Shown here piece after piece: positions 42,924-50,594 of a DNA stretch of 64,000 bases. The notes beneath the pieces were generated by a model. That model did not search any database. It was not told the origin of the DNA and saw nothing but the letters and a program-made list of their open reading frames with translations. The stretch lies in NCBI GenBank assembly GCA_964515555.1, contig CAZEVY010000009.1, positions 31,725 through 95,724 on the forward strand, given 5' to 3'. Source of the stretch: CAZEVY01 sp964515555. GTDB taxonomy: Bacteria; Acidobacteriota; Terriglobia; Bryobacterales; Bryobacteraceae. Within the stretch, counting starts at the first letter, position 1, and every line of letters starts with the position of its first letter. The translations under genes and the position numbers were made by a program.

Positions 42924-45900
42924 ATGCCGGTCCGCGTTCTAGCCGCGCTCTGCCTGCTCGCCCCGTGCCTTTTCGCGGCGACCTTCGGAACGGTCACGAC
43001 CGTTGTCGGCGGCGTCGCCGACCTGGTGCTCGACGAGGGCCGCGGGCGCCTCTACCTGGTCAACACCACGCGCAACCGCATCGAGGTGTACTCGACGGCG
43101 CAGCGGCGCTTCCTGAATCCCATCGCCACCGAAGACCTGCCGATCGCGGCGGCAATGTCGCGCAACGGGCGCATCCTTTACGTCACCGTGCACACGGCCT
43201 CGGCGCTGATGGCGATCGACCTGGACACGCAGACGGTCGCGCGGCGCATCAATCTTCCGGCGCGGCCCGAAGGCGTCGCCGTCGGCTACGACGAGCGGGT
43301 GCTGATCTCGACGGTGGGCTCGGGCACGGGGAATCTCCAGAACGTGCTGCTGATCTACGACCCGGCGGCCAGCGAAGACGCGCGCGCTCTCTCGACGGTG
43401 CCGATCGCGCCCCCGCCGCCGCAGGACCCGCAGCTTCCGGCGGTCGCCGGCCGCCCGTTTCTGGCGAGCCGCAGCCAGCTTCAGGCGACTCCCGACGGGC
43501 GGTTCATCATCGGCGTGAACATTCCCGCGCAGCCGGCGAACTCGCGGGCGGTGTTCGTCTACGAAGCGGCCTCGGGGATCGTGCTGCGCAGCCGAACGGT
43601 GAACGGCATCAGCAGCGTGCTTTCGGTGTCGCCGGACGGCGCGCGCTTCATGGCGGGCCTGACGATGTTCGAGACGGCGACCCTGGTGGTGATCGCCCAG
43701 CAGAACGCCGCCAACTCGCCCTATCCGTTCCCCAACGGGACCAACTTCAACGTCCAGCAGAACCAGGGCGGCAGCGTGTTCACGCCCGACGGCGCGCGCC
43801 TCTATTCGGCGTTCAACGTGGCCCCGGTGCAGACACCGGCGGCGCCCGCCAACGTCAGCCAGTTGATGATCAACGACCCGGAGAACCTGCTCATCCAGAC
43901 GGCGCTCCAGCTTCCGGAGAACCTGACGGGCAAGATGGTGCTGACCGGCGACGGCGGCAACGCCTACGCGCTCTCCGACTCGGGCTTCCTCACGCTGCCG
44001 TTCTCGAACATGAACCAGAGCCCCATCGCGGCGGTGGAAAGCAACGTCGTGCTGCTCGCCAACGACCAGTGCGATACTTCGCGACAGCGCATCGGCGGAG
44101 TGGCCGTGCGCAACGAGGGCCGCGGCCGGCTGACGGCGCAGGCGGCCCTGCTTCAAACGACCCCGGCCGGTCCTGGCGCTCTCGGAGGCGCGGCCGGCCC
44201 GGGCGGGGGCGCACCCGGCGGAGCGGTGGTGATCGTGGTGCCGCCCATCGACCCGGCTACCGGGCGGCCCGTCGCGCAGCCCGCGCCGGCGCTTCCGGCC
44301 GGACAGCAGACGCCCACCAACAACGCCATCGTCTCGACGGCGCCCGCGGTGCGCTCGACCGCCACCGCCGACGGGTCGCAGATCCAGTTCACCTACAACA
44401 CCAGCGCTTCGCGCGCCATGGGCACGATATCGCCGACGCACCAGTTCCTGGTGCAGTCGAATGAAGCCATCAATATTCCCTCCGCGGTGCGCGTGTTCCA
44501 GAACAACCGCAACACCGAGTCGCGGGGCGACATCCTCCCGGTACCCGTGGGCCTGAGCGCCAATGAAGCCCTCACCGACCTGGCGCTGGACGGCGCCCGG
44601 CAGCGCCTCTACATCGCCAACTCGGGGAAGAACCGGGTGGAAGTCTACGACACGCGCGAGCGTCGATTCCTGGAGCCGCTCAAGGCCGGTCAGCTCCCGC
44701 GCTCGGTGGCGCTGACGCCCGACGGCGGGACTCTCTACGTCGCGGCGAGCGGGGGCGAGGCGATCACCATCTTCGACGCCGAGACGAGGCAGCGCATCGG
44801 CGAGGTGAAGTTTCCGCCGCTGCCGTTCAACGCCAACGTCGTAACCATCACGCCGACAGTCATCGCCGCCACGCAGCGCGGCCTGATGATCGTGATGAGC
44901 AACGGGACCATCTGGAAGGTGGTCGGCAACGAGGCCGTGCCGCGGCGGCTGCCGCCGGCCATCTTCGGGACGCAGACCACGGTGGCCGCGCCGCGCACGC
45001 TGGCGTCGTCGCCCAACGGCGATTTCGCGCTGCTGGTGGCCGGCAACGGGATGGGGTATCTCTACGACGCCGCGGCCGACGAGTTCGTCCAGTCGCGGCA
45101 GGTGGCCGCGGCCAACGCGACCGGCTACATCGGCCCGGTGGCGGTGGGGCCGCGCGGCCAGTACTTCGCCGTCGGCGGGCAGGTGCTGAACCAGGCGCTG
45201 GTGCCGGTATCGCCGGCGGGGACGCAGCAGGCGGCGCGCCCGGTCTCGGCGGTGGCGGCGGTCGGGCCGGCTTCTTTCGCGCGCTTCGTGCAGCCGGCGC
45301 TGGCGAACGCGAATGCGCTGCCGGCGACGTTTCCGACGATCGAGATCGCCGACGCCAATACGCTGGCCACGGTGCGCTCGGCGCAGTCGCTGGAAGGGCC
45401 GATCACGCCGGCGGTCGCCAACATGCGGCTGCCGGTGGACGGGCGCACGCTCGCCATCGACCCCAGCGGCACGGTGGCCTACGCGCTGACGGTGAGCGGG
45501 CTGAGCGTGATTCCGCTCGATCCGGTATCGGCCGCCGACCGGCCCGCGGTGAACAACGGCGGCACCGTGAACGTCGCCAACTACACGCCGAGCATCGCCA
45601 TGAACGGGCTGATCTCGATCTTCGGGCGCAATCTGGCGGGCGAGACCGCGACGCCCTCGTCGACGCCGCTGCCGGCGGCGCTGGGCGGCGCCTGCGTGAC
45701 GCTGAACGATCGCCCGATTCCGCTGCTGCTCGCTTCTCCGGGACAGATCAACGCGCAGATTCCTCCGAATCTCGCCGCGGGGAACTACCAGATGGCGGTT
45801 CGGCTGACGGACCGGAAGCTGACCAGCCCGAACGTGCCGGTGCGCGTGAACCGCTACGCGCCGGCGGTACTGGTGGACCCGGCGTCGGGACAGCCGGCGA

Positions 45901-46268
45901 TTCTGCACGGCGCGGGCGGCTTCGTCACCGAGAGCAACCCGGCGCGGCGCGACCGGCCGCTGGTGATGTACGCCATCGGCCTGGGACCGCCGAGGACGGG
46001 GTCGGTCTCGGAGGGGAATCCGTCGCCGGCCAGCCCCCTGGCGGAGACCGAGCGCGTGCAGGTGCACTTCGGCGATCCGCGGATTCGCGAGTCCGAGGTC
46101 ATTGTCGATTGGGCAGGGCTGGTGCCGGGCTACATCGGGCTCTACCAACTGAATCTGCGCGTGCCCGGCGCGCACGTGAGCGGCGACCGGCTGCCGGTGA
46201 CCCTCCGTATCGGCGGCGTGGACAGTCCCACCACCGGGCAGCTTGCGCCTTTCGTCGCGGTGGACTAA
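42924..46268 (+). CDS. Secreted YncE-like beta-propeller protein with Solibacter-type TIGR03437 C-terminal domain
   Basis: 1114 aa from ATG 42924, with a signal peptide (MPVRVLAALCLLAPCLFA). The frame extends further upstream but only through non-coding sequence. Beta-propeller repeats appear twice: LVLDEGRGRLYLVNTTRNRI, MSRNGRILYVTVHTASALMA, then LALDGARQRLYIANSGKNRV, LTPDGGTLYVAASGGEAITI. A Pro/Ala/Gly-rich linker (about residues 410-460) joins the halves. The C-terminal 230 residues match TIGR03437: VNVANYTPSIAMNGLISIFG, LPAALGGACVTLNDRPIPLL, SPGQINAQIPPNLAAGNYQM and YAIGLGPPRTGSVSEGNPSP. This domain is abundant in Solibacter. It probably works outside the cell or on its surface. Confidence 0.92.
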   Translation: MPVRVLAALCLLAPCLFAATFGTVTTVVGGVADLVLDEGRGRLYLVNTTRNRIEVYSTAQRRFLNPIATEDLPIAAAMSRNGRILYVTVHTASALMAIDLDTQTVARRINLPARPEGVAVGYDERVLISTVGSGTGNLQNVLLIYDPAASEDARALSTVPIAPPPPQDPQLPAVAGRPFLASRSQLQATPDGRFIIGVNIPAQPANSRAVFVYEAASGIVLRSRTVNGISSVLSVSPDGARFMAGLTMFETATLVVIAQQNAANSPYPFPNGTNFNVQQNQGGSVFTPDGARLYSAFNVAPVQTPAAPANVSQLMINDPENLLIQTALQLPENLTGKMVLTGDGGNAYALSDSGFLTLPFSNMNQSPIAAVESNVVLLANDQCDTSRQRIGGVAVRNEGRGRLTAQAALLQTTPAGPGALGGAAGPGGGAPGGAVVIVVPPIDPATGRPVAQPAPALPAGQQTPTNNAIVSTAPAVRSTATADGSQIQFTYNTSASRAMGTISPTHQFLVQSNEAINIPSAVRVFQNNRNTESRGDILPVPVGLSANEALTDLALDGARQRLYIANSGKNRVEVYDTRERRFLEPLKAGQLPRSVALTPDGGTLYVAASGGEAITIFDAETRQRIGEVKFPPLPFNANVVTITPTVIAATQRGLMIVMSNGTIWKVVGNEAVPRRLPPAIFGTQTTVAAPRTLASSPNGDFALLVAGNGMGYLYDAAADEFVQSRQVAAANATGYIGPVAVGPRGQYFAVGGQVLNQALVPVSPAGTQQAARPVSAVAAVGPASFARFVQPALANANALPATFPTIEIADANTLATVRSAQSLEGPITPAVANMRLPVDGRTLAIDPSGTVAYALTVSGLSVIPLDPVSAADRPAVNNGGTVNVANYTPSIAMNGLISIFGRNLAGETATPSSTPLPAALGGACVTLNDRPIPLLLASPGQINAQIPPNLAAGNYQMAVRLTDRKLTSPNVPVRVNRYAPAVLVDPASGQPAILHGAGGFVTESNPARRDRPLVMYAIGLGPPRTGSVSEGNPSPASPLAETERVQVHFGDPRIRESEVIVDWAGLVPGYIGLYQLNLRVPGAHVSGDRLPVTLRIGGVDSPTTGQLAPFVAVD

Positions 46269-46537
46269 TTTCCACCCTCCCTGCGCGATTTGACCCATTC
46301 CCCGGAATTGCACGTCGGCTCCCTCCGGCTGCGGTTCGGGAGTGCGCCGCCGTGGCCCGGTAACGGGTTCATTCGATAGAGCCGAGGCCAAATCGAAGCG
46401 GTCGCGCTCGGCGCGCGGATTTGGATAACCGCTTGCACGACATGAGGATGTACGGTCCGCGCCAGCCTCGGCCCGGTTCGGCGGCACACACCGGCGAGGC
46501 CTCCCGGCTGGTTGAGCGGACCCGGAAAGGAGCCGCC

Positions 46538-46906
46538 ATGAAAAAGCTGCTCGGAGTGGTCGCCCTGATGCTGGCGACGGCGGGAGTCGCCGCCGCCGGC
46601 GACGACAAGGACAAACCGAACCTGGTGCCCGTGGTGCGGACGATGGAGCCGGCGACAGCCAAGCCCGGCGACGTGGTGACCGCCACAGGGGAAGCGCTCG
46701 ACGCCGCACGCGTCTCGGCGGTGTTTCTCACCGACGGTAAGAACGACGCGCAGGTGGAGGTGGTGCAACAGACGCCGGTGATGCTGCGCTTCCGCGTGCC
46801 GGCAAAGATGGCGCCGGGAAGGTACTTCGTGATGGTGCTGGCGAAGCTCGAGATCCCGACGTTGCTGGAGCAGCCGGTGGCGCTGAAGGTGGTCGCGACG
46901 AACTGA
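46538..46906 (+). CDS. Exported IPT/TIG-fold protein
   Basis: 122 aa from ATG 46538, with AAAGGAG upstream. A signal peptide (MKKLLGVVALMLATAGVAAA) is followed by one immunoglobulin-like IPT/TIG domain: PVVRTMEPATAKPGDVVTAT, GEALDAARVSAVFLTDGKND and VMLRFRVPAKMAPGRYFVMV. IPT domains bind ligands or pack against other beta-proteins. Its place immediately upstream of the universal stress protein gene, with 43 nt between, makes co-transcription possible. Confidence 0.75.
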   Translation: MKKLLGVVALMLATAGVAAAGDDKDKPNLVPVVRTMEPATAKPGDVVTATGEALDAARVSAVFLTDGKNDAQVEVVQQTPVMLRFRVPAKMAPGRYFVMVLAKLEIPTLLEQPVALKVVATN

Positions 46907-46949
46907 GCCGGGACCGCAGGGAGCGGTCATCGCGGAAAGGAGCACAGCC

Positions 46950-47822
46950 ATGTTCTCGATGGGCAGGATTCTACTTCCGATCGATTTCTCAGACCGGACC
47001 ATGGGCGCGGCCCGATACGTCGAGGCGCTGGTTGAGCACCATGGCTCCGAGGCCACCATGTTGCACGTGGTACCGCATCCTTACTATGAGTTTACGGGGA
47101 TGGAGGCGGGCGGGGTTGCGCTAAACGACCTTTACGTCAATCGCGCGAAGCAATTGCAGCAGGAGTGCGACACCTTCCTCGCGAAGGAACTGCCCAAGCT
47201 GCAAGCCCGGAGGGTCATGCTCGAGGGCGACCCGGCCCGCCTCATCGTCCGTTACGCTCACGACGAGCACAGCGACCTGATCGTGATGCCGACTCACGGC
47301 TACGGGCCGTTCCGCCGCTTCGTGCTCGGCTCGGTGACGGCCAAGGTGCTGCACGACGCCGACTGTCCGGTGTGGACGGGCGTGCACATGGAGGACGCGC
47401 CGCCGGTGGAGCAGATCGTGTTCCGCACGGTGGTGGCGGCGGTCGACCTGGGCCCGCAGAGCGAGCGTGCGCTCATCTGGGCGCAGCAGTTCGCCTGCAA
47501 CTGGAAGGCGCGACTGGTGATCGCGCACGCGACCTACAGCCTGGAGGGACACGCTGGCGAGTACTTCGACCCGGACTGGAGACTGCATCTGATCCGCTCG
47601 GCCGAGGAGGGCATCGCGCAATTGCAGGAGCGGGTGGGGACCAAGGCGGACGTGGTGATCGAGGCGGGCGACGCGCCCGGCATTGTCTGCGACGCGGCCA
47701 GGCGTCATGGGGCCGAACTGATGGTGATCGGACGCGGATCGGCGGCGGGCGTTTTCGGCAGGCTGCGCGCGAACGCGTACTCGATCATCCGGCAGTCGCC
47801 CTGCCCGGTGGTGAGCGTGTGA
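46950..47822 (+). CDS. Universal stress protein with two Usp domains
   Basis: 290 aa. AAAGGAG precedes the ATG. Two tandem Usp domains: residues 1-145 (GRILLPIDFSDRTMGAARYV, LEGDPARLIVRYAHDEHSDL, IVMPTHGYGPFRRFVLGSVT) and 160-290 (TVVAAVDLGPQSERALIWAQ, IEAGDAPGIVCDAARRHGAE, LMVIGRGSAAGVFGRLR). The second domain ends with the family's SIIRQSPCPVVSV. The glycine-rich ATP-binding loops are visible (THGYG, GRGSAAG). Its stop shares the A of TGATG with the next start, so the operon runs on into the Cys-pair and OsmC genes. Confidence 0.93.
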   Translation: MFSMGRILLPIDFSDRTMGAARYVEALVEHHGSEATMLHVVPHPYYEFTGMEAGGVALNDLYVNRAKQLQQECDTFLAKELPKLQARRVMLEGDPARLIVRYAHDEHSDLIVMPTHGYGPFRRFVLGSVTAKVLHDADCPVWTGVHMEDAPPVEQIVFRTVVAAVDLGPQSERALIWAQQFACNWKARLVIAHATYSLEGHAGEYFDPDWRLHLIRSAEEGIAQLQERVGTKADVVIEAGDAPGIVCDAARRHGAELMVIGRGSAAGVFGRLRANAYSIIRQSPCPVVSV

Positions 47823-48046
47823 TGACGGCCTTCGACAAGCTCATCCGCGCGGCCATGACGGTGCGCGACGTTCGCCAGCGGCACCCGGAAGCGGCGACGA
47901 TTTTCGAGGAGTTCGGCTTCCGGCGTTCGTGCGACGACTGTTCGATCGAGGTGGCCGCGCGGCGGCAGGGGCTGCGCTCCGCCGACGTCGTCGACGCGCT
48001 GAACCGGCGGGTGTTCGGGGAGGCGTCCCCGGAGCAGGAATCGTGA
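47822..48046 (+). CDS. DUF542/DUF1858-like small cysteine-pair protein
   Basis: 74 aa, ATG 47822 in TGATG overlap with usp. The sequence TVRDVRQRHPEAATIFEEFG and SCDDCSIEVAARRQGLRSAD matches the short helical domain found at the N-terminus of ScdA/YtfE and in DUF1858 proteins: a conserved hydrophobic helix, then a Cys pair (Cys37, Cys40). In ScdA the domain accompanies di-iron repair of Fe-S clusters. Here it is a stand-alone protein. Its end overlaps osmC as GTGA. Confidence 0.75.
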   Translation: MTAFDKLIRAAMTVRDVRQRHPEAATIFEEFGFRRSCDDCSIEVAARRQGLRSADVVDALNRRVFGEASPEQES

Positions 48047-48453
48047 TTCGGGTTACGGCGACCTATGTCGACGGCGCGCGCTTCGAGCTGGGCGCACGCT
48101 GGCACAAGGTGCTGTGCGACCAGCCGGCCGAGCTCGGCGGCGACGACGGAGGGATGACGCCGCCGGAATTCCTGCTCGGCTCGCTGGCCTCATGCGCGGG
48201 CTACTACGCGGCCGAGTACCTGAAGGCGCGGCGCCTGCCGGTGGCGGGGCTGCGCGTGGCGGTGGAGGCGGAGAAGTCCGCCGGACCGGCGCGGCTATCG
48301 AGATTCCGAATCGTCGTCGACGCCGGCGCGTTAGAGGAGCGGCATCGGGAGGGCGTGCTGCGGGCGGTGCAGAAATGCCTCATCCACGGCACATTGCTGC
48401 ACGCGCCGGCGATCGACGTCGAGGTGCGGCCGCCGGATTCGCTGGCGGCGTGA
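48043..48453 (+). CDS. OsmC-family peroxiredoxin-like protein
   Basis: 136 aa from GTG 48043, which overlaps the upstream stop. The fold is OsmC/Ohr-like: the N-terminal strands VTATYVDGARFELGARWHKV, the catalytic Cys51 in FLLGSLASCAGYYAAEYL and the second Cys112 in VQKCLIHGTLL. Such proteins reduce organic hydroperoxides using the Cys pair. In this operon a universal stress protein and a Cys-pair protein precede it, so a role in oxidative or redox stress is likely. Confidence 0.88.
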   Translation: MIRVTATYVDGARFELGARWHKVLCDQPAELGGDDGGMTPPEFLLGSLASCAGYYAAEYLKARRLPVAGLRVAVEAEKSAGPARLSRFRIVVDAGALEERHREGVLRAVQKCLIHGTLLHAPAIDVEVRPPDSLAA

Positions 48454-48526
48454 CTCAGGCGCCGCGGCGAATCGCGGCGACAACATTCATGGAGCGCGCT
48501 CCGCGCTGTGCGCGTAGAATGGGCCG

Positions 48527-49081
48527 ATGCGGTTCGACTCCACCGCCTACGGCGCCGAGGTCGCCGCGATTCTGGCGCTCGACGGCGGCGGCGAACGCCT
48601 GATGCCGCTCGCGGGCGGCGAGTGCAGCTCGGCGAAGGCAGCGGCGCGTTTGCGGAGGGCTTCGTCGTCGGCGCTCTTTCCCGGCTCGCGTGCGCCGGAG
48701 GCGGCGCTGAGCGGCTTGTGGCTGTACTTCTCCTGTCTGGACGAATCGCACAAGCTGTCGCAGGAAATCGCCGGCGCCGACGGGAGTTTCTGGCACGGCA
48801 TCATGCATCGCCAGGAGCCGGACGCGGGTAACGCCGCCTGTTGGTTCCGGCGCGTCAGAGGGCACCCGGTATTCCCCCTTCTGCGCGATGCCGCGGCGGA
48901 GATCGCCGGCGGCGCGAAGGAGTTTCGCGTCGGCGCCGAGTGGGACCCGTTCGCCTTTATCGATTTCTGCGAGGAGGCGCGCCGCCGGGCGGGGTCGGCC
49001 GCCGAGCGCCTGGCGCGGGAAATCCAGCGGGCGGAGTGGCAGTTGCTGTTCGACTACTGCGCGCGGGCGCGCGGCGGTTAA
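48527..49081 (+). CDS. Protein of unknown function
   Basis: 184 aa, ATG 48527. I do not recognise the family. The sequence has a conserved-looking centre: LWLYFSCLDESHKLSQEIAG, ADGSFWHGIMHRQEPDAGNA and CWFRRVRGHPVFPLLRDAAA, with His, Asp, Glu and Cys that could bind metal, and a FRVGAEWDPFAFIDFCEEAR helix. It has no signal peptide or transmembrane segment. Its TAA overlaps the stop of the convergent alcohol dehydrogenase gene by 4 nt. Confidence 0.7.
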   Translation: MRFDSTAYGAEVAAILALDGGGERLMPLAGGECSSAKAAARLRRASSSALFPGSRAPEAALSGLWLYFSCLDESHKLSQEIAGADGSFWHGIMHRQEPDAGNAACWFRRVRGHPVFPLLRDAAAEIAGGAKEFRVGAEWDPFAFIDFCEEARRRAGSAAERLAREIQRAEWQLLFDYCARARGG

Positions 49082-50109
49082 GGCTCCAGCACCACTTTCA
49101 TCGCGTCGGTGGTGCGGCTATGCAGGCGGTCGAACCACGAGGCGCCCTCTTCGAGCGGCGCGCGCGCGCTGATGAGCGAAGCCACCTGAATGGCGCCGCG
49201 CGAAAGCAGGTCGATGCAGGCGGGATACTCGCCGCAGCAGCCGCAGGAGCCGGTCAGCCGGATCTGGCGCGTCACCACCGACTGCAACGGAAAGTCGACG
49301 TTCGGGGTCACGTTGCCGATCAGGGTCACGGCGCCGCCCTTGCGCACCGAGGCGACCGCGGTTTTCACCGGCTCGGTCGCGCCGACGGCCTCCATGGCGA
49401 TGTCGGCGCCGCGGCCTCCGGTGAGGTCGGCGACGGCCGAAGCGACCTTGTCCACCTTGGGATTCAGCAGAACGTCGGCGCCGAGTCCGCGCGCCATGGC
49501 GAGGCGCCCGTCGTCGACGTCGACGATCACGATGCGGCCCGCCCCGGCCGCGCGGAGAGCCTGTAGCGTCAGCAGGCCGATCATCCCGGCGCCGACCACG
49601 ACGGCGGTATCGCCCAGCCGCACCGGCGTCAGGCCGACGGCGTGGACGGCCACCGAGACCGGCTCGACCATGGCGGCCTGGTCGAACGGCAGCGAATCCG
49701 GGAGCGGGAAGACGATGTGGCGCGGCACGGCGACGAACTCGGCGAAGGCGCCGTGGCGGCGGTAGTCGCCGCAGGAGACGCCCAGCACCTGTCGTGCGTC
49801 GCAGAGGTTGGCCTCGCCGCGGCGGCAGTAGTGGCAGCGCCCGCAGGAGACCATGGAGTCGAAGGTGACGCGGTCGCCCTCGCGAAGATCGGCCACACCG
49901 GCGCCCACGGCGGCGACCACGCCGGCCGCCTCGTGTCCCATGACGATGGGCGGGACGCGGCGGCCGGTGGAGCCGTCATAGCCGTGGACGTCCGAGCCGC
50001 AGATGCCGCAGGCGCGGACGCGGACGAGCACGTCGCCGGCCCCGATGGCCGGTTCGGGAACTTCGGTTACCTGGAGACTCTTGTACTCAGTGAGGAGGAG
50101 AGCTTTCAT
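49078..50109 (-). CDS. Zinc-dependent medium-chain alcohol/polyol dehydrogenase
   Basis: 343 aa. Catalytic zinc ligands Cys37 (ACGICGSDVHGYDG), His59 and Glu60 (MGHEAAGVV). Structural zinc cysteines 89, 92, 95 and 103 (VSCGRCHYCRRGEANLC). Rossmann motif VVVGAGMIGLLTLQAL with Asp after IVIVD indicating NAD. The family includes sorbitol, threonine and galactitol-phosphate dehydrogenases; the substrate is not decided. It is a single gene whose end overlaps the convergent gene. Confidence 0.92.
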   Translation of the reverse strand: MKALLLTEYKSLQVTEVPEPAIGAGDVLVRVRACGICGSDVHGYDGSTGRRVPPIVMGHEAAGVVAAVGAGVADLREGDRVTFDSMVSCGRCHYCRRGEANLCDARQVLGVSCGDYRRHGAFAEFVAVPRHIVFPLPDSLPFDQAAMVEPVSVAVHAVGLTPVRLGDTAVVVGAGMIGLLTLQALRAAGAGRIVIVDVDDGRLAMARGLGADVLLNPKVDKVASAVADLTGGRGADIAMEAVGATEPVKTAVASVRKGGAVTLIGNVTPNVDFPLQSVVTRQIRLTGSCGCCGEYPACIDLLSRGAIQVASLISARAPLEEGASWFDRLHSRTTDAMKVVLEP

Positions 50110-50131
50110 TCGGGGCCGATCGTAGAGCGGA

Positions 50132-50491
50132 TCAGGAGGCGGCGCGCTTGGCGACGAACTCGCGGGGCTGTCCCTGGCCGCCCTCGCGCTTCATCTTGAT
50201 CTCGTTGCCGGAAATCGTACCGGTGTACTTCTGCACGTTGCCGCCGCCGCCGGCGGCCGAGAAACTGATGTTGTCGCCGACGACTTTGCCATCGGAGATG
50301 TTGATATCGCCCTGCCGGCCGGTCATGGTGCCGGTCAGCGCCTCGCCGGCCTGTTTGAAGGTGAAGGTGACCTCGCGGGTCTGCCCCTCGCGGCCGGGGA
50401 CCTGCGCGGTCCACTTGCCGGTGACGTCGGCGGCCGCGGCGGTGAGAGCCACGATCGTCAGAATCGCCAGGAAGAAGAGGGATTTTCTCAT
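50132..50491 (-). CDS. Small exported beta-rich protein of unknown function
   Basis: 119 aa from ATG 50491, with a signal peptide (MRKSLFFLAILTIVALTAAAA). The mature part is a lipocalin-like small beta-barrel or sandwich: DVTGKWTAQVPGREGQTREV, AGEALTGTMTGRQGDINISD and VQKYTGTISGNEIKMKREGG. From memory, proteins with this V-T-G-x-W and L-T-G-T pattern are common and multicopy in Acidobacteria, but I know no function. A TATAAT lies 8 nt upstream, so the start may be nearly leaderless. Confidence 0.75.
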   Translation of the reverse strand: MRKSLFFLAILTIVALTAAAADVTGKWTAQVPGREGQTREVTFTFKQAGEALTGTMTGRQGDINISDGKVVGDNISFSAAGGGGNVQKYTGTISGNEIKMKREGGQGQPREFVAKRAAS

Positions 50492-50498
50492 GGCGTCC

Positions 50499-50504
50499 AT
50501 TATA
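50499..50504 (-). promoter_or_regulatory. -10 box before the small exported protein
   Basis: Perfect TATAAT on the minus strand, with its 3' end 7 nt before ATG 50491. A -35 (TTCGCC at 50522-50527) is weak. If used, the mRNA would be leaderless or nearly so. Confidence 0.4.
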
Positions 50505-50594
50505 CACACGAAGGGGAAGGGGGCGAAAACTCGGCCGATCGGCGCGCTTCGCTATGTTACTCTGGACGAAACCCCTTCAGGGAAAGGACGAGTC

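Noticed and set aside
46269..46537. Possible small gene or RNA in the 269-nt gap before the IPT-fold gene
   Set aside because: The only frame there (46421-46537) merely extends the IPT gene and has no start context. No strong hairpin with a U-run was found.
50148..50594. N-terminal extension of the second TonB receptor
   Set aside because: The extension is antisense to the small exported protein. The signal peptide begins at ATG 50595 with a ribosome-binding site before it.
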